From positions 1 to 39,893 of the forward strand of contig JAABTP010000024.1 of NCBI GenBank assembly GCA_011389815.1: a DNA stretch of 39,893 bases, written 5' to 3'. The notes below the pieces were generated by a model. That model saw only the letters and a program-made list of their open reading frames with translations. It ran no database searches and had not been told where the DNA came from. Positions 26,325 to 33,854 of the stretch are shown piece after piece; position 1 is the stretch's first letter, and every line of letters starts with the position of its first letter. The translations under genes and the position numbers were made by a program. This DNA is from Desulfobulbaceae bacterium (GTDB taxonomy: Bacteria; Desulfobacterota; Desulfobulbia; Desulfobulbales; Desulfobulbaceae).

Positions 26325-27626
26325 ATGAAAACGACAAAAGACTTCAGCAGAAGGAAAAGAAATCGGAGCCTGGCAGCCCTATGCCTGATCTCTTTAATGC
26401 TCACTGCGCCTGCGGTGCAGGCGAATAAAGTGGTGGTGATACCGCTGGGCAGCACGACCAATATCGGTGCGTCCATCTATTGGACCGGAGAGTGGCAGGA
26501 CGGCTTTCAGTATGCCATCGGAGACGGGATGCAGTACGGTGGCAGTAGCTATCTCTGCGTGAAGGATCATGTATCCTCGTCTGCCAATACTCCGCCAAAC
26601 GGGACGTATTGGAGCCTGATGGCTGAGAAGGGTGATATCGGCCCTCAAGGATCATCTGGTGCTCAGGGGCCGCAGGGAGTCGCCGGAACTGATGGTGCTC
26701 AGGGCGTTCAGGGTGCTCAGGGGCCGCAGGGAGTAGCAGGGCCACAAGGGGCTGATGGTGCTCAGGGCTTTCAGGGTGCAGAAGGTCCGCAGGGCGTAGC
26801 AGGGCCGCAGGGTGCGCAAGGCCCTTCCGGTACCAGTTCATGGACAGACGCGACCGGCAAGGTCACGGCGACCGTGGATGTGGGTATCGGTACCGGCGCG
26901 GCGACACCGGGTGCAAAGCTGCATGTGGACGGTGAGATAAAAATGGAGGCAACTGCTGCCGCTTGTGATACGGCGTCCGCAGGCAAGATCCGTTGGAGCG
27001 GCTCGGATTTCGAGGGCTGCAACGGCACATCCTGGGTAACATTCACATACAGTCCGGTGGTGATCCCGACTGTGACTTCAGCCACCGGCAAGGTCTGGAT
27101 GGACCGTAATCTGGGCGCGAGTCAGGTGGCAACGTTGTTTGACGATACAGCCGCCTACGGCGATCTGTACCAGTGGGGCCGACCGACAGACGGCCATGAA
27201 CAGCGGGACAGCGGCACTGTAGGTACTCAATGGGGTGGCGCATAGCCCCAACCCGATCATGGGAATTTTATAACCGGCTTCTTAGATTGGCTGAGCACGC
27301 CGGACCCCGCGCTCTGGAATGGTGTAGCCGGTATAAATAATCCCTGTCCCACCAGCTTCCGGTTGCCCACAGATACGGAGTGGCAGGATGAGATCGATCA
27401 ATACGGAGCAACCAGCATCGCACTTTTTGATTCACCCCTGAAGCTTGTAGCGGCAGGTTGTCGCAACTACCTCGGCACGCTCTTCTTCGCGGGCAGCAGC
27501 GGCTACTGCTGGAGCAGTACGGTCGACGGTACCAGCGCCCGCGTCTTGAACTTCAGTAGCGGCAGCGCCGCCCTGCACAGCTTCTACCGCGCAAACGGCT
27601 TCTCTGTCCGTTGCCTCAAGGATTAA
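26325..27626 (+). pseudogene. DGR target protein with in-frame TAG (collagen-like, FGE/lectin-fold end)
   Basis: One frame runs 433 codons, interrupted only by a TAG at 27,243-27,245 (codon 307). The N-terminus is a signal peptide (LAALCLISLMLTAPAVQA). Residues ~50-100 form a small carbohydrate-binding-like segment (GEWQDGFQYAIGDG..YLCVKDH). Residues 103-169 are collagen-like Gly-X-Y repeats (GPQGVAGPQG). A C-terminal formylglycine-enzyme/C-type-lectin-type domain of the 'Fib_succ_major' kind starts with GKVWMDRNLGASQVAT and LYQWGRPTDGH, and resumes after the TAG with PDHGNFITGF, NNPCPTSFRLPTDTEW, and the variable repeat ending in SVRCLKD. The domain is split by the TAG, so the protein is either inactive or needs read-through. 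TAG is an ordinary stop elsewhere here (nifK, the MSL gene). Expected role: a surface binding protein diversified by the DGR. Confidence 0.85.
27446..27623 (+). repeat. DGR variable repeat (VR)
   Basis: The 178-bp repeat aligns without gaps to the template repeat at 29,986-30,163. I count 22 differences, and at every one the TR has A while the VR has G, C or T. They change 16 residues, mostly Asn codons (AAC) of the TR into Tyr, Phe, Ser, Leu, Val or His; one change is silent. The last 33 bases, from GCAAACGGCTTCTCTGTCCG onward, are identical and would hold the initiation-of-mutagenic-homing site. The VR encodes the last 59 residues of the target gene and stops at TAA 27,624. Confidence 0.97.
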
Positions 27627-27660
27627 GACACTTTGATTTATTTGTCATCTTTGTCCCTTT

Positions 27661-27692
27661 ACGACCGCATCGCGTAGCGTGCGGTCGTTTTT
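27661..27692 (+). terminator. Hairpin 37 bp after the VR
   Basis: ACGACCGCA and TGCGGTCGT form a perfect 9-bp stem; the loop contains a further CGC/GCG pair. A T-run follows. It may be the DGR cruciform that stimulates retrohoming downstream of VRs, a terminator, or both. A second T-run with a short CCGC/GCGG stem follows by 27,720. Confidence 0.65.
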
Positions 27693-27758
27693 ATTTTACC
27701 GCGTAGCGGGCGAATTTTTTTTCATGGCGCAATAGAATAATTGTGGTATGTTGGGGGT

Positions 27759-28247
27759 GTGAATACGGAAGAGAAAATACGACTGGCAGGCGATCTGTCC
27801 TGTCTGTATCTGCATAAGGAAGGCATTTTTTACAAGGTGTATAATAAGGATGCCATGCTGTTCATCGGAAACATCAAGCCGTTGAAGATTACAGCCAAAT
27901 TTATTAAAGTTGTTGATCAATATGTCTACAGTGCCGGTTTCCCGGAATCCGTACTTGAGCGGGTCAAAGAGAAGCTGCACAGCTGCGGCGGAGTGTTTGA
28001 AACGGCGGAAAAAATGCTAAAGGTCACCGGTGTCCGATGGAACGAGGCAGAGGATTATTCGGATTGGTGCGGACGGTGGAAAGGGAAGGCAGAAGAAAGG
28101 CATGAGGCTGACTCAGCAAGTATCGCACAGCAGGTGGCCGCTTTCCCGGTGATGCAGAGAACACCGATGGAGGCCGTGCAGTTCATTATAAGTATGCAGA
28201 AACAGCTGAATACAAAGCGGAATGCGGCCCCCGCATCGGGATTGTAG
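27759..28247 (+). CDS. DGR accessory protein, MutS-like (MSL) type
   Basis: From the GTG at 27,759 the product is 162 residues. LYLHKEGIFYKVYNKDAMLF parallels the mismatch-binding domain I of MutS (FYRMGDFYEMF), followed by ITAKFIKVVDQYVYSAGFPE. The last third is charged and ends in a weakly conserved helix. MutS-like (MSL) accessory genes are known in a subset of DGRs, so the position between the VR and the reverse transcriptase supports this call. Its function in mutagenic homing is unknown. The start is uncertain: an in-frame TTG at 27,741 is the alternative and neither has a good ribosome binding site. The stop TAG lies in the hairpin at 28,244. Confidence 0.6.
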   Translation: MNTEEKIRLAGDLSCLYLHKEGIFYKVYNKDAMLFIGNIKPLKITAKFIKVVDQYVYSAGFPESVLERVKEKLHSCGGVFETAEKMLKVTGVRWNEAEDYSDWCGRWKGKAEERHEADSASIAQQVAAFPVMQRTPMEAVQFIISMQKQLNTKRNAAPASGL

Positions 28248-28269
28248 GGGCACGACGTACCGTGCCCCT
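28244..28269. repeat. GTAGGGG-type palindrome between MSL and RT genes
   Basis: AGGGGCACG and CGTGCCCCT form a 9-bp perfect stem with a 6-nt loop. The MSL stop codon is inside the left arm. It is another member of the interspersed repeat family. Confidence 0.8.
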
Positions 28270-28274
28270 GTCCG

Positions 28275-29513
28275 ATGATGCATAAAAATAACGATACGCT
28301 GGATGAAAGGCTGTTTGCAGCCTATTACAGGGCGCGGAAAAACAAACGGAACACGTACAACCAGTTGCGCTTTGAGATGGATTATGAACATAATCTGTTT
28401 CAGCTTGCCGACGAGATCCGAAATCGTTGCTATACCCCCGGCCCCTGCACCGCTTTTATTGTTGATAAACCGGTTAAACGGGAAATATTCGCCGCTGATT
28501 TTCGCGACCGGGTGGTGCATCACCTGCTGCACGGAACGATTAATCCTGCGGTGGAAAAAAAGCTGATTCACGACACCTACAGCTGCCGAATTGGTAAAGG
28601 AACCCTGTTCGGCATAAACCGGCTTGATGCGTTCATCCGCTCCTGCACAGAAAATTATCAGCGGGATGCCTATATTCTTAAACTGGATATAACAGGCTAT
28701 TTCAGGAACATGCGCCATGATGTTCTGTGGGTAAAAGTGCAGCGGATACTGTCGGGCAGAAATAACGATTATGGCGGCCTGTCACGGGAACTTATCGACT
28801 ATCTGCTGCGACGGATTATTCACACCCCGGCGGCGGTCGGATGCAGGAGGAAATCTCCTGGCACGGCATGGAAAGGACTGCCGAAAAGCAAGAGCCTGTT
28901 TTATGCTGAAAAAGGTTGCGGTCTGCCCATCGGTAATCTGACCTCGCAGCTGTTCGGAAACATTTTTATGAATGATTTTGATCATTTTATAAAGCATGAT
29001 CTGCGGGTGCGCTGTTACGGCAGATATGTTGACGACATGGTGTTTGTTCATCAGTCCAAGGAATTTTTGCGGAGTATCATTAACGAGGCGAAAAAAGAAC
29101 TCGCAGCTGTTGGCTTGGAGGTGCATCCGGGCAAAATCTATCTTCAACATTACAGCAAAGGTGTGTTGTTTCTCGGTCAATATATTAAACCGTATCGAAA
29201 ATATATCAGCAGGCGGACAAAGAACAACTTTTACCGAATGATCAATGAAATCAACCTGCTGCTTGAAACGGAACAAAGAATAGATGAACAGGTGCTTGAA
29301 CATATCAGAGCAAGGATGAACTCCTATCTCGGCACTCTCGGTCATGCGGACACCCGCCATCTGATTATCAAGGCGAGAAAGAAGCTCTGTCCTCAGTTTT
29401 TCTTTTTCTTTTCATTCGATGACGCATACAGCAAAATAACGCTGAATATCCGGAACCTGCTATGGCATTATACACAGCCTTGCCTGTCTATAAAGTCGCT
29501 TATGACCTGCTGA
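28275..29513 (+). CDS. DGR reverse transcriptase
   Basis: The 412-residue protein copies the TR RNA with adenine-specific errors and the cDNA replaces the VR. Motifs: AYILKLDITGYFRN (catalytic Asp138), GCGLPIGNLTSQLFGNIFMN (the DGR-type motif 4 with SQ, residues ~215-232), GRYVDDMVFVH (catalytic YVDD at 251-254) and LGQYIKPYRKYISRRTKNNF for the thumb. The GLPIGNLTSQLFGN signature separates DGR enzymes from group II intron and retron RTs. Two adjacent ATG codons (28,275 and 28,278) can start it. Its end overlaps avd by 52 bp. No maturase or endonuclease domain is present. Confidence 0.95.
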   Translation: MMHKNNDTLDERLFAAYYRARKNKRNTYNQLRFEMDYEHNLFQLADEIRNRCYTPGPCTAFIVDKPVKREIFAADFRDRVVHHLLHGTINPAVEKKLIHDTYSCRIGKGTLFGINRLDAFIRSCTENYQRDAYILKLDITGYFRNMRHDVLWVKVQRILSGRNNDYGGLSRELIDYLLRRIIHTPAAVGCRRKSPGTAWKGLPKSKSLFYAEKGCGLPIGNLTSQLFGNIFMNDFDHFIKHDLRVRCYGRYVDDMVFVHQSKEFLRSIINEAKKELAAVGLEVHPGKIYLQHYSKGVLFLGQYIKPYRKYISRRTKNNFYRMINEINLLLETEQRIDEQVLEHIRARMNSYLGTLGHADTRHLIIKARKKLCPQFFFFFSFDDAYSKITLNIRNLLWHYTQPCLSIKSLMTC

Positions 29514-29821
29514 TTGAGCTTTTTAGGCGCACAGGTAAATTTCCCAGAGAATACAAATATACGCTCGGAGAAAAGCTGAAGAACGAGGCTCTGGAATTGA
29601 TCCTCAATATTTACAGGGCCAATAAAAGCCGGAATCGGGACAGATTGGAATGTATAGCCGAAGCGCGGGACAATGCGGAAGCGATTCGTCTGCTGTTGCG
29701 TTTAAGTAAGGATCTTAATGTGATCGGTAATAAACCCTTTGTCCAGTTGAACAGCGGCATTGAGAATGTCTCTGTTCAACTGGTCGGATGGGAGAAATAT
29801 ATGACCGGAGTTGCAGGATGA
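29462..29821 (+). CDS. avd: DGR accessory variability determinant Avd
   Basis: The 119-residue basic, all-helical protein starts MALYTALPVYKVAYDLLIEL, with KFPREYKYTLGEKLKNEALE and NIYRANKSRNRDRLECIAEA following. This is the four-helix-bundle family of Avd (related to bacterial S23/bAvd proteins), a pentamer with a positive channel that binds the reverse transcriptase and TR RNA and is essential for mutagenic cDNA synthesis. It overlaps the RT end by 52 bp in another frame, so the two are co-expressed. Stop TGA at 29,819. Confidence 0.93.
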   Translation: MALYTALPVYKVAYDLLIELFRRTGKFPREYKYTLGEKLKNEALELILNIYRANKSRNRDRLECIAEARDNAEAIRLLLRLSKDLNVIGNKPFVQLNSGIENVSVQLVGWEKYMTGVAG

Positions 29822-29900
29822 CCGGAAGGTCTATTCTGCGAGCGTGTCATATTCATCCTGACAGACCGCCGGGACGTATTTCCTTATGTCCGGGCAGAAA

Positions 29901-29921
29901 GGATGCCTCGACAAGGCATCC
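29901..29921 (+). other. Hairpin upstream of the template repeat
   Basis: GGATGCC and GGCATCC pair (7 bp, 7-nt loop) between avd and the TR. It could structure the TR RNA for RT-Avd binding. Confidence 0.4.
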
Positions 29922-29985
29922 GCTTCAGGTGCAATGCCCGCACCCGGATTACGCCTGAAGATGTCAAGTGTTTGTCCGCCCGCCA

Positions 29986-30163
29986 TGTAGCGGCAGGTTA
30001 TCGCAACAACAACGGCACGCTCAACAACGCGGGCAGCAACGGCAACTACTGGAGCAGTACGGTCGACGGAACCAACGCCCGCAACTTGAACTTCAATAGC
30101 GGCAACGCCGACCTGAACAGCAACAACCGCGCAAACGGCTTCTCTGTCCGTTGCCTCAAGGAT
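29986..30163 (+). repeat. DGR template repeat (TR)
   Basis: The 178-bp TR sits 3' of avd and outside any supported gene. Its AAC and AAT codons lie exactly where the VR varies (the translation would read RNNNGTLNNAGSNGN). The non-A positions match the VR completely. It is transcribed from the same strand as RT and avd and ends 6 bp before the terminator stem. Confidence 0.97.
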
Positions 30164-30169
30164 GAATGG

Positions 30170-30210
30170 ATCCCCTCTGCTATGTTAACGGCGGAGGGGA
30201 TTTTTTTTTT
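30170..30210 (+). terminator. Terminator closing the DGR unit
   Basis: ATCCCCTCTGC pairs with GCGGAGGGGAT (11 bp with one U-G pair), followed by ten T residues. It immediately follows the TR and fixes the 3' end of the TR RNA. Confidence 0.93.
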
Positions 30211-30338
30211 GTTTATTCGCCCCCGGATGAAAGGCAAAACGCAGTCAAAATACCGGTTGCAACATGTATCTTATAGATTGTAAAATAATATCCAATCATA
30301 ATTTTTCACCCTTTACCCTACTGCCGGAGGATTGATCA

Positions 30339-31463
30339 ATGCCCACAGCAGGCATCAAAGTGCTCTTTATCGGCAAGAGCTGGGTTGTACCCTATGAAGC
30401 AAAAGTCTGCGAAAATATCAGCGGATTGTTCCAGGATATTGCCTCATTCGCCCCGGATGTCCTTGTCACCAGCGAGTTTGCTCCAGGGGCTTTAAATATT
30501 GCCGGGCTGGAACTGCGCAAAAGATGGATACACGTCAAACCCGATGCCACGGATGACGAGGTGACCCTTGCTATTGACAGCTGCTATATCGGCACTCTGT
30601 TCGGCCCTCATCATCTGGATGAAAGTTTTCCCTTGGTCAGTGTCTATACCCCGACCTATAACACAGGGGATTTTCTCAGAGACACCTATCAGTCTCTTCG
30701 TGAACAAACGTATCCGAACTGGGAGTGGTGCGTGGTTGACGATGAGTCCAGCGACGGTACCTGGCAGAAGCTGCTTGAGCTGGCAAGGGAAGACTACCGG
30801 GTCCGCCCGATGCGGATAAAACACAGCGGCAAGATCGGGCATCTGAAGGATATCGCCACCCGGATGGCCAACGGCAAGTACCTGATCGAGCTGGACCACG
30901 ATGATATGCTGACCGATAATGCGGTGGAGGAGGTTCGCCAAGCATTTGATGCCAACCCGGATGTCGGTATGGTCTACTCAAATTGCGCTAGTTTTTTTTC
31001 CGATGGAAGCCCGCAGATGTTCGGCGATGACTTCTGGAAGGATCGCTACCGGGACACGGAGTACCGGGGAAAGATGTACAAGGAGTGTCTCAATCCTGAT
31101 ATTTATGACAGCTTCGGCCCTGAGCATCATCAGCTCTTTGGCTGGTTTCTGACCGTCGGACCAAATCATGTTCGGGCCTACAGGGCGGAAACCTTGCGTA
31201 GTCTTGGAGGGTATAACCGGAACTTCCCGGTTGCCGACGACTGGGAACTGTACGCAAGATTCTTCTTGCATTCAAAATGTCTGCACCTGGACAAGATGCT
31301 CTACCTTTACCGCTTCCATGATGCAGCCTCCAACACGACTTTTACGCGCAATAAATCCATTCAGGATCATCTTGAGCTTGGACGCCGTCATCATGCCGCA
31401 GCATTTATCGAATATAATAAGCGACGTCAGGCAATGTCGGAAGATTCTAAGAATGTTGAATGA
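30339..31463 (+). CDS. Family 2 glycosyltransferase
   Basis: The 374-residue protein has an unrecognised N-terminal ~85 residues (a Rossmann-like VLFIGKSW start), then a GT-A fold catalytic domain. Its parts are PLVSVYTPTYNTGDFLRDTY, WEWCVVDDESSDGTW (nucleotide-sugar site), GKYLIELDHDDMLTDNA (the DXD-like metal site) and FPVADDWELYARFF, the acceptor loop. It should transfer a sugar from a nucleotide sugar to a surface glycan or protein; donor and acceptor are unknown. The DGR terminator separates it from the DGR. A good ribosome binding site (GGAGGATTGATC) precedes the ATG. Co-occurrence with a secreted DGR target could mean glycan decoration of the same surface, but this is inference. Confidence 0.88.
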   Translation: MPTAGIKVLFIGKSWVVPYEAKVCENISGLFQDIASFAPDVLVTSEFAPGALNIAGLELRKRWIHVKPDATDDEVTLAIDSCYIGTLFGPHHLDESFPLVSVYTPTYNTGDFLRDTYQSLREQTYPNWEWCVVDDESSDGTWQKLLELAREDYRVRPMRIKHSGKIGHLKDIATRMANGKYLIELDHDDMLTDNAVEEVRQAFDANPDVGMVYSNCASFFSDGSPQMFGDDFWKDRYRDTEYRGKMYKECLNPDIYDSFGPEHHQLFGWFLTVGPNHVRAYRAETLRSLGGYNRNFPVADDWELYARFFLHSKCLHLDKMLYLYRFHDAASNTTFTRNKSIQDHLELGRRHHAAAFIEYNKRRQAMSEDSKNVE

Positions 31464-31725
31464 GCCGTTTGCAGGTATGATTGAGTGCAACAAAATCGAA
31501 AAAGGGGACAGAACTATTTTCGATAGTCAAGCAGGGTGTGTCTCACACCCGCTTTCCATAATCGGCAGCACCGACAAGCTTCTTCGCTCCCTCAGCCCCT
31601 TGAACCTTCTGCCATGCAAATACTCATCGAATTCGAGGCAGCAGCAACTCCCGACCGACCGCACATTTTTTGAACACCTCGCCCGTCGGGATAACGTTTC
31701 CGGTGTCGTCCTGCCGGAGAAACAA
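31464..31725. other. Intergenic, no gene supported
   Basis: No convincing gene on either strand. A GGGTGTG/CACACCC hairpin with a 3-nt loop lies near 31,535. This is also the downstream end of the antitoxin gene pair. Confidence 0.5.
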
Positions 31726-32010
31726 TTAAACAATAGCAATTTTACAGCCCAAGGCTTCAACCATTTTTTTCACAGTGTCGAACTTCGGCGAACTTCCTTC
31801 AGCCAACGCTTTGTAAAGATTCTGCCTGCCGAGTTTAGTGGCTCTTGCAATCTCAGACATACCTTTAGCCTTGGCAATATCACCCAATGCACGTTGAAAG
31901 CCTTCAACACCATTTTCTTCCAACATAATCTGAAGGTACTCTTTCATCATTTCCGGGCTGTCAAGGTACTCACTTGCATCCCACTTGCTTGTCGTCACGT
32001 CCTTGCTCAT
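31726..32010 (-). CDS. HigA-family (COG3636-like) antidote protein
   Basis: From the ATG at 32,010 (GAGGAG six bases upstream) the product has 94 residues: MSKDVTTSKWDASEYLDSPE, MMKEYLQIMLEENG, FQRALGDIAKAKGMSEIARATKL (GMSEIARATKLGRQNLYKAL is the helix-turn-helix), then SPKFDTVKKMVEALGCKIAI. The layout is that of addiction-module antidote proteins of the HigA/COG3636 group, which normally pair with a Gp49-like RelE-type toxin. No such toxin is next to it. It overlaps the upstream gene end by 41 bp, so the two are translated together. Confidence 0.8.
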   Translation of the reverse strand: MSKDVTTSKWDASEYLDSPEMMKEYLQIMLEENGVEGFQRALGDIAKAKGMSEIARATKLGRQNLYKALAEGSSPKFDTVKKMVEALGCKIAIV

Positions 32011-32257
32011 GAAGCTCCTCACGATCAAACGTATACTGATCCGGTAAAACACCCTCCGCTTCTTTAAAAATATCTGATAAAACATGCTGTTTTGTTGTTC
32101 GATCAGCCTGCGCCTGATATTTAAAGAGCAAGAATTCATAAAATGTGAGCAACTCCTGCCGGGCGACTTCGGGCAGTTTGAGCAGGTCCAGCACATGATT
32201 TCCAATATGTAGCCCAGTTTGTTGTATCATTGCTTTTTCCCTTTTTTCTCTATCCAT
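31970..32257 (-). CDS. VapB/DUF2281-like antitoxin
   Basis: The 95-residue product contains HVLDLLKLPEVARQELLTFY then EFLLFKYQAQADR, the 'L.LP...RQELL.FYEFL' motif of DUF2281-type antitoxins, and ends with VLPDQYTFDREELHEQGRDD, a typical toxin-binding tail. The related, frameshifted gene at 535-766 has the same plan. No PIN gene follows; instead the HigA-like gene overlaps its end. I chose the ATG at 32,257, with GAGG upstream; a second start at 32,230 is possible. Confidence 0.6.
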   Translation of the reverse strand: MDREKREKAMIQQTGLHIGNHVLDLLKLPEVARQELLTFYEFLLFKYQAQADRTTKQHVLSDIFKEAEGVLPDQYTFDREELHEQGRDDKQVGCK

Positions 32258-32357
32258 TATCACACCTCTTTTCTCTTACACTCTTTAATCTATTTTCACC
32301 CTAACTTATTAGGATACCACCTGTACCGCTCTGTAACAACCTCAATTTCGTAAAACC

Positions 32358-32388
32358 GGGGGGGCCGAGAGGCTTCGCCATTTTTTTG
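32358..32388 (+). terminator. GC-rich, T-run element similar to the nifK terminator
   Basis: GGGCCGAGAGGCTTCGCCATTTTTTT closely resembles GGGCCGGGAGGCTCCGCCATTTTT after nifK. It lies between the tonB end (minus) and the antitoxin genes, so it may be an interspersed repeat or a weak terminator. The stem is not perfect. Confidence 0.35.
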
Positions 32389-32400
32389 TTTCTATGCCAT

Positions 32401-33429
32401 TCAATCCAAATTAAAGCGCACAGGAACCAGCACCTCCATAGTTGCAGGCCGACCGTTTTTTGTTCCTGGAGAGAAACGCCATCTCTTCACGGTCTTCAGG
32501 GCTGATTTATCAAGTAATGTATGACCGCTACTTTTATGGAGCCTTACTTTATTCACTGAGCCGTCTTTGAGTACGGTAACGGCAAGAGTCACTGTCCCCT
32601 CAAGCCCGCGCCGTCTGGCCATACGAGGATATGCTGGTGGAGGGTTGCTCTGATAAAGCGGTGTTGCCTCCTGGATAGCCTTCTTGACCGGTGCTGTTGA
32701 TCGTGTTGTTGTCTGAATCTTTCGTCTCGGCTGTGTGTGTACACGTCGCACTGGCTGTTTTTTTGTCCTGCGCACAATCGGCTTGGTTTGCCGTACAGGC
32801 CGTATAGGCTGTGGAGATGGAGCAGGCCGAATAGTAGGCTGGATATTTTTCAGCTGCGGCCGTGGTATTGGCTCCTGTTTTACCGGAAGAGCTGCCAACG
32901 GCTTGAATGGTTGCAAGGTAACCGGAGCAACATCGGGCAGGGGTGGTGCCTTCTGAACAGTTATCTTTTTCAATTTGGGCTGAGGCACTGGCGGACGGGG
33001 CTTCGGCGCAGGCTTCACCTGTGCGACTTTTGGTGGTAGCTTGATTGGTGGTGGCTTGGGCCGCGAAACAGTTTTGGGTTGTGGCTGGACAACCTGCTTT
33101 TTTACCGTTTTAGGTTGAACCTTGGGCAAGGGTTTTTGTTTCTTGACCGGCTTGGTTGGCTCAGGTTTTGCCTTGACAGGCACCAGCGGACGGATCGGTT
33201 CATACTCCACCGCTGCAATCTCCGGCGGGCTGGATATTTCCCGCACGATTTTTTTCTGTGGTGGCGGAGTTGGTGCAATCCTCTTGAGACTGACGGAAAT
33301 CTTTTTTCGGGCAGGAGGTTTGGGCGGCACAGTTTTAGGTAACTGCATCTGCCAGGAAAGCAAGGCACCGTGCAGGGCAAGAGTTACAACGACTGCGGGC
33401 AGCATCCGCTGCATTACCTCCTGGTTCAC
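32401..33429 (-). CDS. tonB: Energy-transducing protein TonB
   Basis: The 342-residue protein spans the inner membrane near residues 10-26 (LPAVVVTLALHGALLSW). It has a very long periplasmic Pro/Lys-rich linker (~35-255; KPEPTKPVKKQKPLPK-like repeats). The C-terminal TonB domain (~262-342) includes PPPAYPRMARRRGLEGTV, LKDGSVNKVRLHKSSGHTLL and ALKTVKRWRFSPG. It harvests proton-motive force through ExbBD and pulls on TonB boxes of outer-membrane receptors. It starts within the exbD stop (4-bp overlap ATGA), so tonB is last in exbB-exbD-tonB. Confidence 0.95.
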   Translation of the reverse strand: MNQEVMQRMLPAVVVTLALHGALLSWQMQLPKTVPPKPPARKKISVSLKRIAPTPPPQKKIVREISSPPEIAAVEYEPIRPLVPVKAKPEPTKPVKKQKPLPKVQPKTVKKQVVQPQPKTVSRPKPPPIKLPPKVAQVKPAPKPRPPVPQPKLKKITVQKAPPLPDVAPVTLQPFKPLAALPVKQEPIPRPQLKNIQPTIRPAPSPQPIRPVRQTKPIVRRTKKQPVRRVHTQPRRKIQTTTRSTAPVKKAIQEATPLYQSNPPPAYPRMARRRGLEGTVTLAVTVLKDGSVNKVRLHKSSGHTLLDKSALKTVKRWRFSPGTKNGRPATMEVLVPVRFNLD

Positions 33430-33854
33430 GGTGTTGCGGTCTCCGCCTCGGCCTGAAGAGATATACTGGTGAGGCCAGCCTGCTTGACCCTGTCCAGTAC
33501 CTGAAAAAGCCCCTGATAGGAAACCGATTTATCGGCAAAGATCTGCACATTAGGGTTCTTCTCCTTACTTGCCGCCTTTTTTTTCTCAAGTAGCTGTTCC
33601 AGCTCCGGGAGTTCCACAGGCTCCTCATCAACAAAGATTTTCAGCCCGTTGTCCGCATCTTGAATAGTGATGCCGAGGGCCTCGTTGGTTTCCAGGCCTG
33701 CAGTGCCGGATTGTGGCAGATCCACCTGTTGGCCCCGATGTACAGCCATGGACAGCATAGCATAGATGAAAAAAACCAGCAGCAGAAACACGATGTCGAT
33801 CAGGGGGAGCATTTCCACACGGGGCGCACCTATACTGCGGTTACTGAGTTTCAT
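33426..33854 (-). CDS. exbD: Biopolymer transport protein ExbD
   Basis: This 142-residue protein has one membrane segment (EMLPLIDIVFLLLVFFIYAM), with the proton-conducting Asp at about residue 20, and a periplasmic ExbD/TolR domain ending in SLQAEAETATP. The DKSVSYQGLFQVLDRVKQAG stretch is typical of the domain. It overlaps exbB upstream and tonB downstream by 4 bp each, giving coupled translation. MotA/TolQ-type energisation of TonB is the expected role. Confidence 0.95.
   Translation of the reverse strand: MKLSNRSIGAPRVEMLPLIDIVFLLLVFFIYAMLSMAVHRGQQVDLPQSGTAGLETNEALGITIQDADNGLKIFVDEEPVELPELEQLLEKKKAASKEKNPNVQIFADKSVSYQGLFQVLDRVKQAGLTSISLQAEAETATP

Noticed and set aside
27363-27626. Separate gene starting after the TAG
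   Set aside because: Only a TTG start without ribosome binding site; the frame is continuous with the upstream target gene.
29903-30283. 126-codon ORF through the TR
   Set aside because: The TR is a template; the frame is Asn-rich because of AAC triplets, has no ribosome binding site, and the DGR model explains it.
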